A stretch of DNA of 11,467 nucleotides from Pseudomonadota bacterium (GTDB taxonomy: Bacteria > Myxococcota_A > Polyangia > Polyangiales > Polyangiaceae). Both the position numbers and the translations under genes were made by a program. Numbering within the stretch: position 1 is the first letter of the stretch; each line of letters opens with the position of its first letter. The stretch spans positions 1 through 11,467 of the forward strand of contig QGUH01000032.1 in the NCBI GenBank assembly GCA_003242355.1, read 5' to 3'. Shown one piece after another: positions 1-6,396 of this stretch. Below the pieces are notes generated by a model, which worked only from the letters and a program-made list of their open reading frames with translations, was not told the DNA's origin and did not search any database.

Positions 1-384
1 CGGGAGGCTGAGGTTGGCGGCCACAGGGCGACGAGACGCATGAGGGTTAGCGGCCACGGGCTGACGCACACACGAAAGCGCCAGCCGGTCCGACGGGAAG
101 CTGAGGTCAGCGGCCACAGGGCGACGAGACGCGTGAGGGTTAGCGGCCACGGGCTGACGCACACACGAAAGAGCCAGCGCCCCGGTCCGACGGGAGGCTG
201 AGGTTGGCGGCCACAGGGCGACGAGACGCATGAGGGTTAGCGGCCACGGGCTGACGCACACACGAAAGCGCCAGCCGGTCCGACGGGAAGCTGAGGTCAG
301 CGGCCACAGGGCGACGACAATCCGAGGGTTGGCAGCTGCAGGCTGACGAGATGCCGAGGGTTTGCGGCTACAGGGCGGGCGACG
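1..384. repeat. Array A: nested tandem repeat (about 93/97-bp unit made of 24-25-bp cores)
   Basis: Units starting CGGGAGGCTGAGG or CGGGAAGCTGAGG begin at 1, 94, 191 and 284, so the periods are 93, 97 and 93. Bases 1-127 are identical to 191-317, a perfect 127-bp copy at a 190-bp offset. Within the units lies a smaller core, GAGG(G)TT.GCGGCCAC followed by a GGGCGACG or GGGCTGACG end. It starts at 10, 42, 103, 135, 200, 232, 293, 324 and 356, with spacings alternating near 32 and 61-65. The last two cores are degenerate. The array touches the left edge and probably extends beyond it. I see no gene in it; open frames here simply read through the repeat. No insertion-sequence ends or spacer-like unique segments are present, so it is not a CRISPR array. 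Confidence 0.93.
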
Positions 385-463
385 AGAAAGACCCGGGCCC
401 GCAGAGGAGCCGACCGTGCGAGGCCCCCGAATGCGCACGCCCCGCGACGCTCGTGGGCGCTCG

Positions 464-670
464 GGCGACGTTGGCGGTGTTACCAGGCTTAGAAGCGCTG
501 GACGCGCGCGGCGCTCGGGCGACGTTGGCGGTGTACGAGGCGCAGAAGCGTTGGACGCGCGCGGCGCTCGGGCGACGTTGGCGGTGTACGAGGCGCAGAA
601 GCGCTGGACGCCCTCGGCCTCAGGCGACGTTGGCGGTGTACCAGGCGTAGAAGCGCTGGACGCCCTCGGC
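464..670. repeat. Array B: 52-54-bp tandem repeat overlapping the 3' end of the epimerase gene
   Basis: GGCGACGTTGGCGGTGT recurs at 464, 518, 571 and 623 (spacings 54, 53, 52). Each copy continues through a GGCGnAGAAGCGnTGGACG-like stretch, slightly altered in the first copy. The copy at 623 is the authentic 3' end of the epimerase gene on the minus strand, encoding VQRFYAWYTANVA before the stop. The other three lie downstream of the stop as decayed copies: two read VQRFCASYTANVA, and the outermost has an in-frame stop and a one-base insertion. The gene's TGA stop corresponds to CGA in the outer copies. The stretch 385-463 between arrays A and B holds nothing I recognise. Confidence 0.92.
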
Positions 671-1579
671 GACGTCGACCCGCGGCTCGTAACCGAGCAA
701 CCGACGTGCCTTTCCGATGTCGGCGAACGTGTAGGCGACGTCGGCGTCCATCATCGGGGTGGGCACGAGCCGGGCCTTGCGCCCCGCGAGCTCCTCGATC
801 CGTTCGACGAAGTCGGCGAGGAGCACGGGCTCGCCGCGCCCGAGATTGACGATTTCGTAGCCGAGCCGGCGATCCGTCGCGGCCACGACTCCGGAGACGA
901 TATCGGAGACGTACGTCCAGTCCCGGTGCATCCGACCGCCGTTGTACAGCGGGATTTCGTTCCCGAGGCGCATGGTGTCGAGCACCTTGTACGCCATCAT
1001 GTCGGGGCGGCCGCGCGGGCCGTAGACGGTGAAGAAGCGGAGCGCCGTGAAGTCGATGCCGTGCAAGTGGTGATAGGTATGGCCGAGCAGCTCCGCGGCG
1101 CGCTTGCTCGCGGGGTAGGGCGCGAGCGGCCGATCGCTCGCGTCCGTCTCGACGAAGGGCACCACGCGCGTCGCGCCGTACGCCGACGACGTGGAGGCGA
1201 ACACGAAGTTCGGTTTCCCGAACTCGCGCGCGGCGTCGAGCAGGTTGAGCGTGCCGGTGAGGTTCACGTCGTAGTAAAGCCACGGGTCTTCGACCGAGGC
1301 GCGCACGCCCGCCATCGCGGCGAGGTGCACGATCGCATCGAATCCCGTCGAGAGGAGCTTGCGCACCAGGGCTCGATCGCGGATGTCGCCTTCCACGACT
1401 TCGAGCCGCTCACGACCGGCGGCGCTCGCTTCCTCGAGGTTCTTCCGCTTTCGCTCGGGGCTGTAATAGTCGTTGAAGTTGTCGAGGGCCACCACGCGGT
1501 CGCCGCGGGACAAGAGCGCTTCGGTAGTGTGGCTGCCGATGAAGCCGGCGGCGCCGGTGACGAGGATGCGAAGGGCCAT
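620..1579 (-). CDS. NAD-dependent sugar-nucleotide epimerase, UDP-glucuronate 4-epimerase-like
   Basis: This is a 319-residue protein of the extended short-chain dehydrogenase (SDR) epimerase family, a typical length for the family. Seen: the N-terminal Rossmann motif GAAGFIG (9-15); Asp33 at the end of the second strand, expected to bind the NAD ribose; HLAAMAGVR (85-93); the catalytic Ser region STSSAYG (129-135) and Tyr155-x-x-x-Lys159 (YPASK); then RFFTVYGPRGRPDMM and RDWTYVSDI, substrate-side motifs like those of UDP-glucuronate 4-epimerases. The family uses bound NAD+ to invert C4 of a UDP-sugar, feeding capsule or lipopolysaccharide synthesis in the cytosol. UDP-glucose 4-epimerase or a related dehydratase cannot be excluded from sequence alone. 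The ATG at 1579 sits directly before the Rossmann strand; no clear Shine-Dalgarno sequence precedes it. The last codons lie inside array B. The nearest minus-strand gene upstream (the ABC ATPase) ends 370 bases away, so the gene is probably transcribed separately. Confidence 0.9.
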   Translation of the reverse strand: MALRILVTGAAGFIGSHTTEALLSRGDRVVALDNFNDYYSPERKRKNLEEASAAGRERLEVVEGDIRDRALVRKLLSTGFDAIVHLAAMAGVRASVEDPWLYYDVNLTGTLNLLDAAREFGKPNFVFASTSSAYGATRVVPFVETDASDRPLAPYPASKRAAELLGHTYHHLHGIDFTALRFFTVYGPRGRPDMMAYKVLDTMRLGNEIPLYNGGRMHRDWTYVSDIVSGVVAATDRRLGYEIVNLGRGEPVLLADFVERIEELAGRKARLVPTPMMDADVAYTFADIGKARRLLGYEPRVDVAEGVQRFYAWYTANVA

Positions 1580-1794
1580 GATGGGTCAGCGATGAGCGAA
1601 TCGGGAACGCTCCCGGCGACTCGGGGAAGGGAGCGCGCGGGAGCCAATCACGGGCGCCGAGCTTACTCCAGCTCGAAAAGGAAGGTGTCGAAACCTCGGC
1701 ACGGGAAGCCCGGCCGGCCGTGCACGCGTTCGCTGAAAGGTACCTCGACGCCGCGTCGCCTCTCTTCGCCGGGAGGGGACGCAGACGCCCCCAG

Positions 1795-1982
1795 CGGTCA
1801 CGGGCGATCGCGGACGCGGCGATTCGCGGCGTGTCACGGCCGAGCTCCCACGGCGCGATCCACGGCGTGTCGCGGCCGAGTGCCGACGGCGCGAGCCCGC
1901 GAGCCACGACGTGTCACGGCCGAGCTCCCGACGCGATCTCCACGGCACATCACGGCCGATCCCGGACGAGGCGACTCGCGGC
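1795..1982. repeat. Array C: about 36-bp tandem repeat overlapping the 3' end of the ABC ATPase gene
   Basis: A degenerate unit with core GTGTCACGGCCGAG recurs at about 1795, 1831, 1867, 1911 and 1947 (spacings 36, 36, 44, 36). The last copy contains the stop codon of the minus-strand ABC ATPase gene. The terminal 33 bases of that gene (1950-1982) reappear at 1798-1830 with 29 of 33 identities by eye, including the TGA. The array fills the 3' half of the gap between the epimerase start (1579) and the ATPase stop. The rest of the gap (1580-1794) shows no gene, clear promoter or strong hairpin. Confidence 0.85.
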
Positions 1983-2768
1983 GATGCCGCTCGAGTCGAG
2001 GAACTGCCGCACGAGCGGGTGCGGCGAATGCACGATCTCTCGTGGGCCTCCGGAGGCGACGATGCGCCCCTCGGCCAAGAGGTGGACGCAATCGGCGATG
2101 TGCAGCGCGCTCGCCATGTCGTGCGAGATGACGACGCTCGTCACACCGAACTTGTCGCGCGTCTCGAGGATCATGTCGTCGACGCGACGACTCGTGATCG
2201 GGTCGAGCCCGCTCGTCGGCTCGTCGTAGAGGATGACCTCGGGCTCGAGCATGAGCGCGCGCGCCAGGGCCACGCGTTTGCGCATGCCGCCCGAAAGCTC
2301 GCTCGGATACCGGTTTTCGACGGCGGGAAGCCCGAGCGCGCGGAGCTTTTCGGAGACGCGGGCGCGCACTTCGCTCTCTTTGAGCTTTCGGTGCTCGCGC
2401 AACGGAAAGGCCACGTTGTCGAGCACGTTCATCGAGTCGAGCAGGGCGGAGTACTGAAAGACCATGCCGAGCTTCTTGCGAAACTCGTTGAGCTCGCGGT
2501 CTTTGAGGCTCGCGAGATCGACGCCGTCGAGATAGACCGCGCCGCGCGTCGGTCGGTCGAGCCCGATCAGGATCTTGAGCAGCGTGGTCTTGCCGGCTCC
2601 CGAGCCGCCGATGATCACCGCGATTTGCCCGCGCTCGACGCTCAGGTTCACGTCACGCAGGGCGTAGACGTCACCGAAACGGCGCTCCACCCGCTCGACG
2701 CGGAGGTGAGCGGGGGCGGGCGGCGGCGGCTCGATTCCGCCCCCGGGACGTGCGCTGGTGGTCGTCAC
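1950..2768 (-). CDS. mlaF: ABC transporter ATP-binding protein, MlaF/Ttg2A (phospholipid/toluene tolerance) type
   Basis: This 272-residue ATPase has every ABC motif: Walker A GGSGAGKT (54-61), Q-loop Gln105, signature LSGGMRKR (158-165), Walker B VILYDEPTSGLDP (178-190, Asp182-Glu183) and H-loop His216. The LSGGM-R-KR signature and the overall pattern (GLDRPT, FQYSALLDSMNV, EVILYDEPTSGLDPI) match the MlaF/Ttg2A/Mkl group. In known systems this group works with an MlaE permease and an MlaD (MCE-domain) protein to move phospholipids between inner and outer membrane. No mlaE, mlaD or other partner is visible in the window, so the permease must be encoded elsewhere. Translation starts at GTG 2768. 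The first 20 or so residues are a Pro/Gly-rich extension ahead of the fold, so a later start is possible. The stop codon lies inside array C. The gene is divergent from the 2825 gene, 56 bp away. Confidence 0.9.
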   Translation of the reverse strand: MTTTSARPGGGIEPPPPAPAHLRVERVERRFGDVYALRDVNLSVERGQIAVIIGGSGAGKTTLLKILIGLDRPTRGAVYLDGVDLASLKDRELNEFRKKLGMVFQYSALLDSMNVLDNVAFPLREHRKLKESEVRARVSEKLRALGLPAVENRYPSELSGGMRKRVALARALMLEPEVILYDEPTSGLDPITSRRVDDMILETRDKFGVTSVVISHDMASALHIADCVHLLAEGRIVASGGPREIVHSPHPLVRQFLDSSGIAASRLVRDRP

Positions 2769-2824
2769 CGAGCGGGAAGCTTACCCCACTTGACACCGCC
2801 CACGGACCCCGCATGCTCCCGGCC
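2769..2824. promoter_or_regulatory. Short divergent intergenic region, presumed to hold both promoters
   Basis: Only 56 bp separate the GTG start of the ABC ATPase (minus strand) from the ATG at 2825 (plus strand). TTGACA, a perfect sigma-70 -35 hexamer, occurs at 2790-2795 on the plus strand. A -10 box at the usual 17-bp spacing would fall at 2813-2818, where there is no TATAAT-like sequence. Promoter function here is inferred from the divergent geometry only; part of the promoters could lie within the coding regions. Confidence 0.3.
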
Positions 2825-3106
2825 ATGACCGAGGAGCACCTCACTGCCCTGCTCACCCTGGCGGAGGCGAAGAAGGACGACAAAGGCTTCATGCGGGCCG
2901 GGGAAGGGCGCTCGTTCACCTTGTACGTTGCCTCGGGTGCGGCGGGCCTCACCGTTTCGCGCATCGACGCGCTGAAGCTCGAGAAGCACCTGCTCTACGC
3001 GCAGACGACGCGCAACGAAACCTTCGTGCTCGCGCTCGAAGACGTGTACGCGGGCTCCATCGAGCAATCCTCGGGTTCCGGTCGCAAGGCCGGGTTCGTG
3101 CCGTGA
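2825..3106 (+). CDS. Small protein of unknown function upstream of thiG
   Basis: I do not recognise this 93-residue protein. It begins MTEEHLTALLTLAEAKKDDK, an amphipathic helix-like start. It continues with an alternating hydrophobic region (SFTLYVASGAAGLTVSRIDA, then LYAQTTRNETFVLALEDVYA) that looks like a small beta-rich domain, and ends in a Ser/Gly/Lys tail. It has no signal peptide, membrane segment, Cys pair or C-terminal Gly-Gly, so it is not the sulfur carrier ThiS. The ATG at 2825 is preferred because the frame upstream overlaps the divergent ABC gene and reads as low-quality sequence; ATG 2813 is possible. No Shine-Dalgarno sequence is visible. Its stop (3104-3106) lies 26 bases before the preferred thiG start and overlaps an alternative GTG start at 3103, so the two genes are probably one transcript. 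Confidence 0.7.
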   Translation: MTEEHLTALLTLAEAKKDDKGFMRAGEGRSFTLYVASGAAGLTVSRIDALKLEKHLLYAQTTRNETFVLALEDVYAGSIEQSSGSGRKAGFVP

Positions 3107-3119
3107 CGGCCGCAGAATC

Positions 3120-3124
3120 GGAGG
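3120..3124 (+). promoter_or_regulatory. Shine-Dalgarno GGAGG deciding the thiG start
   Basis: GGAGG lies 8 bases before GTG 3133 and in frame with thiG. The alternative GTG at 3103 overlaps the upstream stop codon (GTGA) but has no comparable Shine-Dalgarno sequence. The start at 3133 is therefore preferred. Confidence 0.6.
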
Positions 3125-3132
3125 CGTTCGGC

Positions 3133-3915
3133 GTGAGCGACGACGACGATCGGTTGACGATAGGTGGCAAGAGCTTCCGCTCTCGCCTGTTCGTCGGCAC
3201 GGGCAAGTACAAGAGCATCGAAGAGACGCGCGCCGCGCTCGAAGCATCGGGCGCCGAGGTCGTGACGGTCGCCGTGCGCCGCGTGGATCTCACGAACCGC
3301 GGCAGCGGCTCGCTGATGGAGGTGCTCACGAGCGGCCGTTACACGATCCTGCCGAACACCGCCGGGTGTTACACGGCAGAGGAAGCGGTGCGGACGCTGC
3401 GGCTCGCCCGCGAGCTCGGCATCGCCGACCTCGTCAAGCTCGAGGTCATCGGCGATCCGCGCACGCTCTATCCCGACAACGAGCAGACGCTCGAGGCCGC
3501 GCGCATCCTCGTCAAGGAAGGCTTCGTCGTGTTGCCGTACTGCATCGACGATCCGATCGTGTGCAAGAAGCTCGAGGACGTGGGTTGTGCCGCGGTGATG
3601 CCGCTCGCGGCACCGATCGGCTCGGGCCTCGGCATTCGCAATCCGTACAATCTGCGCATCATCCTCGAGCAGGCCAAAGTCCCGGTGATCGTCGACGCGG
3701 GCGTGGGTACCGCGAGCGACGCTGCGGTGGCGATGGAGCTCGGGTGCGACGGCGTGCTGATGAACACCGCCATCGCCGAGGCGAAGAATCCCGTGCTCAT
3801 GGCGAGCGCCATGCGCGAAGCCGTGAGCGCGGGGCGCAAGGCGTTCCGTGCCGGGCGCATGCCGCGCCGGCTCCATGCTTCCGCCTCGAGCCCGGAGACG
3901 GGGCTCATCGAGTGA
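3133..3915 (+). CDS. thiG: Thiazole synthase ThiG
   Basis: The protein has 260 residues from GTG 3133 (270 from GTG 3103), near the usual 255-260 of the family. ThiG is a TIM barrel that forms the thiazole phosphate of thiamine from 1-deoxy-D-xylulose 5-phosphate, a glycine-derived imine and sulfur from ThiS thiocarboxylate. Numbering from 3133, one sees the N-terminal FRSRLFVGTGKY (15-26), VRRVDLTN (48-55), LPNTAGCYTAEEAV (73-86) and VKLEVIGDP with Lys102, which corresponds to the Schiff-base lysine of the family. The C-terminal barrel has PLAAPIGSGLGI (158-169), DAGVGTASDA (188-197) and MNTAIA, the phosphate-binding side. The gene follows a small unknown gene and precedes a thiE/tenI-like gene in the same direction. 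No thiS, thiF, thiO or thiH is in the window. A hairpin starts 5 bases after the stop. No TPP riboswitch (THI box) was found upstream. Confidence 0.96.
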   Translation: MSDDDDRLTIGGKSFRSRLFVGTGKYKSIEETRAALEASGAEVVTVAVRRVDLTNRGSGSLMEVLTSGRYTILPNTAGCYTAEEAVRTLRLARELGIADLVKLEVIGDPRTLYPDNEQTLEAARILVKEGFVVLPYCIDDPIVCKKLEDVGCAAVMPLAAPIGSGLGIRNPYNLRIILEQAKVPVIVDAGVGTASDAAVAMELGCDGVLMNTAIAEAKNPVLMASAMREAVSAGRKAFRAGRMPRRLHASASSPETGLIE

Positions 3916-3919
3916 TGCG

Positions 3920-3944
3920 CCCCGCCGAATTCACTTCGGCGGGG
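3920..3944 (+). terminator. Hairpin directly after thiG
   Basis: Perfect inverted repeat CCCCGCCGAA / TTCGGCGGGG (3920-3929 with 3935-3944), 10-bp stem and 5-nt loop TTCAC, starting 5 bases after the thiG stop. The T-run of a classical intrinsic terminator is missing, as is common in GC-rich genomes, so it may act as a terminator, attenuator or 3'-end stabiliser. Confidence 0.6.
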
Positions 3945-3980
3945 AGGGACGGCGCGTGCCGCCCCTACGAAACGAGGTCG

Positions 3981-4011
3981 GAACGCCGATCGGTTGGACC
4001 GATCGGCGTTC
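3981..4011 (+). other. 14-bp-stem hairpin in the leader of the VanZ-like/ThiE-like gene pair
   Basis: Perfect inverted repeat GAACGCCGATCGGT / ACCGATCGGCGTTC (3981-3994 with 3998-4011) around a 3-nt loop (TGG), ending 22 bases before ATG 4034. As DNA it is a near-palindrome that could bind a dimeric regulator; as RNA it is a very stable stem. No T-run follows on the plus strand. Whether it terminates, attenuates or acts as an operator cannot be told from sequence. Confidence 0.75.
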
Positions 4012-4033
4012 TGGGGCCGAGACGAGACACGTG

Positions 4034-4432
4034 ATGAGCGCCGTGCGCGCGCTGCGTTTCGTGCGGCGGGCGATTGCGCTCGTGTACGTGGTGGGCGTTT
4101 TCTATCTCGGAACGGTGAACGTCGGTCCGCTGCCGCGGGGGATTCCCTCGGACAAGGTCGGCCACGTCGTCGCGTTCCTGGGGCTCGAGATGGCCTTCGA
4201 GCTCGCCTGGCTCGAGCTTCGACCCGCGGTGCGCCGCGCGTTGGCGATCGTCTCGAGCTTGCTGGTCGGCCTCGCGCTCGAGCTCGTGCAGGCGGCGTTG
4301 CCGCACCGCGCGGCCGATCCGCTCGACTTCGCGGCGGATGCCGTGGGCGCGGTGCTCGGTGCGATCGCATGCGGGCTCCTCGGGCGCAGCACGGCGCGGT
4401 TTCGGCGCGCGCCGGTGTCACGCAGCTCATGA
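4034..4432 (+). CDS. VanZ-like family membrane protein
   Basis: A 132-residue protein with four predicted membrane segments (about 12-28, 42-60, 67-87 and 100-117). It carries the two signatures of the VanZ-like family: SDKVGHVVAF (39-48, family pattern DK..H...F) and ELVQAALPHRAADPLDFAADAVG (from 83, family pattern E..Q...P.R..D..D...N..G). The Asn usual near the end of the second motif is Asp here. VanZ of enterococci gives low-level teicoplanin resistance, but most VanZ-like proteins have no known role and no resistance should be inferred. ATG 4034 is chosen because it opens the conserved region; GTG 4031 is an alternative. Its TGA overlaps the next gene's ATG by four bases (ATGA), suggesting translational coupling. 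The final 15 residues are basic and cytosolic. Confidence 0.85.
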   Translation: MSAVRALRFVRRAIALVYVVGVFYLGTVNVGPLPRGIPSDKVGHVVAFLGLEMAFELAWLELRPAVRRALAIVSSLLVGLALELVQAALPHRAADPLDFAADAVGAVLGAIACGLLGRSTARFRRAPVSRSS

Positions 4433-5028
4433 CGGACCCCGTGCTCATCGCCATCACCGATCTGGACGGCTGCACGGAGCAACGTTTGCTCGAGCGCTGG
4501 GAGGCGCTCGCGAGCGCGGCAGCGCCGGGGACGGTAGCGATTCAGCTCCGCGGGCAGCACCGCCCCGCGCGGCCGTTGCTCGAGCTCGGGCGCCGGCTGC
4601 GCGCGACGGCGACCGCGTTCGGCCAATGGCTCATCGTCAACGATCGGCTGGACCTCGCCGTGCTGCTCGAGGCGGACGCCGCGCACCTCGGCGAGGCGAG
4701 CGTGCAGACGCACGATGCGCGGCGCCTGATTGGCGACCGTCCCGTGTTTCGGGCCTGCCACGACCCGCAGGCGGCGCTTTCGTCCGACGCCGACGCCGTG
4801 TTGCTCTCACCCGTTTTCGATGCCCGCAAAGGCCGCCCGCCGCTCGGGCTCGCCGCGTTGCAGCGGGCCGCTGCGGGGCGTGCTCGGGTTTATGCCCTCG
4901 GCGGCGTGACGAGCGAAAACGCCGCAGCCTGCCGCGCGAACGGTGCCGCAGGCGTCGCCGCGATCGGCGCCGTGTTCGGCGACACCAATCCGCGCGCGCT
5001 GATTCGAGCCCTCGGCATCGCGCGCTGA
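4429..5028 (+). CDS. ThiE/TenI family protein (thiamine phosphate synthase or thiazole tautomerase)
   Basis: A 199-residue TIM-barrel protein of the thiamine phosphate synthase/TenI superfamily. Recognisable blocks are LIAITDLDG at the N-terminus, IQLRGQ, LIVNDRLDLAVLLEADAAHLGE, FRACHDPQAAL, DADAVLLSPVFDARKGRPPL and the phosphate-binding C-terminus ALGGVTSENAAACRANGAAG then VAAIGAVF. ThiE joins HMP-PP to thiazole phosphate; TenI aromatises the thiazole tautomer made by ThiG. Several ThiE ligand positions differ: the Lys of the Q-x-R-x-K motif is Gln, the Mg-binding Asp after the HxGQ motif is Ser (GEAS), the Ser before the conserved His is Ala, and the Thr/Lys-rich diphosphate loop is shortened to DARKGRP. 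The His corresponding to the TenI catalytic His is present (CHDP). TenI-like function is therefore as likely as ThiE. ATG 4429 overlaps the VanZ-like stop (ATGA). Confidence 0.85.
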   Translation: MTDPVLIAITDLDGCTEQRLLERWEALASAAAPGTVAIQLRGQHRPARPLLELGRRLRATATAFGQWLIVNDRLDLAVLLEADAAHLGEASVQTHDARRLIGDRPVFRACHDPQAALSSDADAVLLSPVFDARKGRPPLGLAALQRAAAGRARVYALGGVTSENAAACRANGAAGVAAIGAVFGDTNPRALIRALGIAR

Positions 5029-5054
5029 CGCCGTACCGTTCGCGCCACGGCAAA

Positions 5055-5086
5055 GGGGCGAGCTCGCTCAGTGTCGAGCTCGCCCC
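5055..5086. terminator. Strong hairpin between convergent genes
   Basis: Perfect inverted repeat GGGGCGAGCTCG / CGAGCTCGCCCC, 12-bp stem with 8-nt loop CTCAGTGT, starting 27 bases after the ThiE/TenI-like stop. It lies between a plus-strand and a minus-strand gene and is symmetrical, so it could end transcription from both sides. There is no T-run on either strand. A weaker GCCCC/GGGGC stem (5144-5158) sits right at the end of the lipoprotein gene. Confidence 0.7.
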
Positions 5087-5158
5087 ATGAATGCGAACCG
5101 AGCACCGCCGGTAGCGGCGCGGCGCTCGGCTCGCTTTCAGGCTGCCCCCAGAAGGGGC

Positions 5159-5731
<573 letters not shown>

Positions 5732-6396
5732 ACTAATGGCGCCTCCTCGGCTCGTTCAACAGTCGTCTTTCCAGTCGGTGTCTCTCGCGTGTCCCCTCGA
5801 GCGCCTCGGTGCGGGCGACGCCTCGGGAGGCCGCGTCGAGCCCTTCGCACCGCACGGGCGCGCTTCGCGTGCTTGTGCCAAGGGCGAGCGACGTTCGAAC
5901 GGGCTTACGGCAAGTATTTTCTCCTGATGCAAGGCCCGCGTATCGATCGCCGTGCCCGACGCGGGGCCCGCGCCGGAAGGCCGTCCCCGAAGCGAACCCG
6001 CGGATACGGCGTCTAGGCTCCGAAAGACCCCGATTCCGCGCGGACTTCCGGTTCTGGTGCGGAACCGGTTGCGTGCCGAGCCGTCCTCTCGCACGGCGGC
6101 TTCTGGTCCCCCGGACGACCGACCGTTTTCCTGACGCGCCGGAAGCGCTCGGAACGCTCCGGAGTGGACGGAGCCGGACGGGCTCGGCGGAATCTGCTTG
6201 CGCGCGATTCGCGGGAGCGGTGGGCGTTCGTCGGGAACGCCCGTCGGGAAAGAATGCCACGCGGCCAGCGTGGCGCCGGCACAGGGGAGCCTCACTGCGA
6301 AGTCGAGGCACGACCCGAGGCGCACTGCCGCCGCTGCCGACGCGTCGTCCGCGCGTTTCGGCGCGCTTGGTACGACGCTTGCCAGTGCGAAAAGAC
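5732..6396. other. 665-bp region with no convincing gene but several perfect hairpins
   Basis: Long open frames exist on both strands, but their translations are Arg/Pro/Ser-rich, show no family motif and overlap the TspO start, so I reject them. The region contains a 10-bp palindrome CGTTCGAACG (5892-5901), then a rare AT-rich pocket with TATTTT at 5915-5920. Three perfect stems follow: CCGGTTC/GAACCGG (6048-6068, 7-nt loop), GGGCGTTC/GAACGCCC (6222-6242, 5-nt loop) and GCCACGC/GCGTGGC (6256-6274, 5-nt loop). It may hold divergent promoters for the lipoprotein and TspO genes, a decayed gene or a structured RNA. None of these is proven. Confidence 0.4.
5742..5746 (-). promoter_or_regulatory. 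Shine-Dalgarno of the lipoprotein gene
   Basis: GGAGG on the minus strand, 10 bases upstream of ATG 5731 and 19 bases from the next in-frame ATG (5722). This favours the upstream start. Confidence 0.55.

Noticed and set aside
351..650. 99-codon plus-strand frame within arrays A and B
   Set aside because: It encodes only the repeat read in frame (ATLAVYEAQKRW-like units), antisense to the duplicated epimerase end; no independent evidence of coding.
1..670. CRISPR array
   Set aside because: Repeats are contiguous and diverging, with no unique spacers of constant length and no cas genes.
362..2131. Long plus-strand open frame across the epimerase and arrays
   Set aside because: It reads antisense through a clear epimerase and then through repeats; its translation is low-complexity and lacks motifs.
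2769..3132. TPP riboswitch before thiG
   Set aside because: No THI-box core elements (such as the CTGAGA region with its partner segment) are seen upstream of thiG or before the ThiE/TenI-like gene.
4034..4432. Glycopeptide resistance gene vanZ
   Set aside because: Only the broad VanZ-like family motifs are present; no vanHAX or regulator genes are nearby and most family members have no resistance role.
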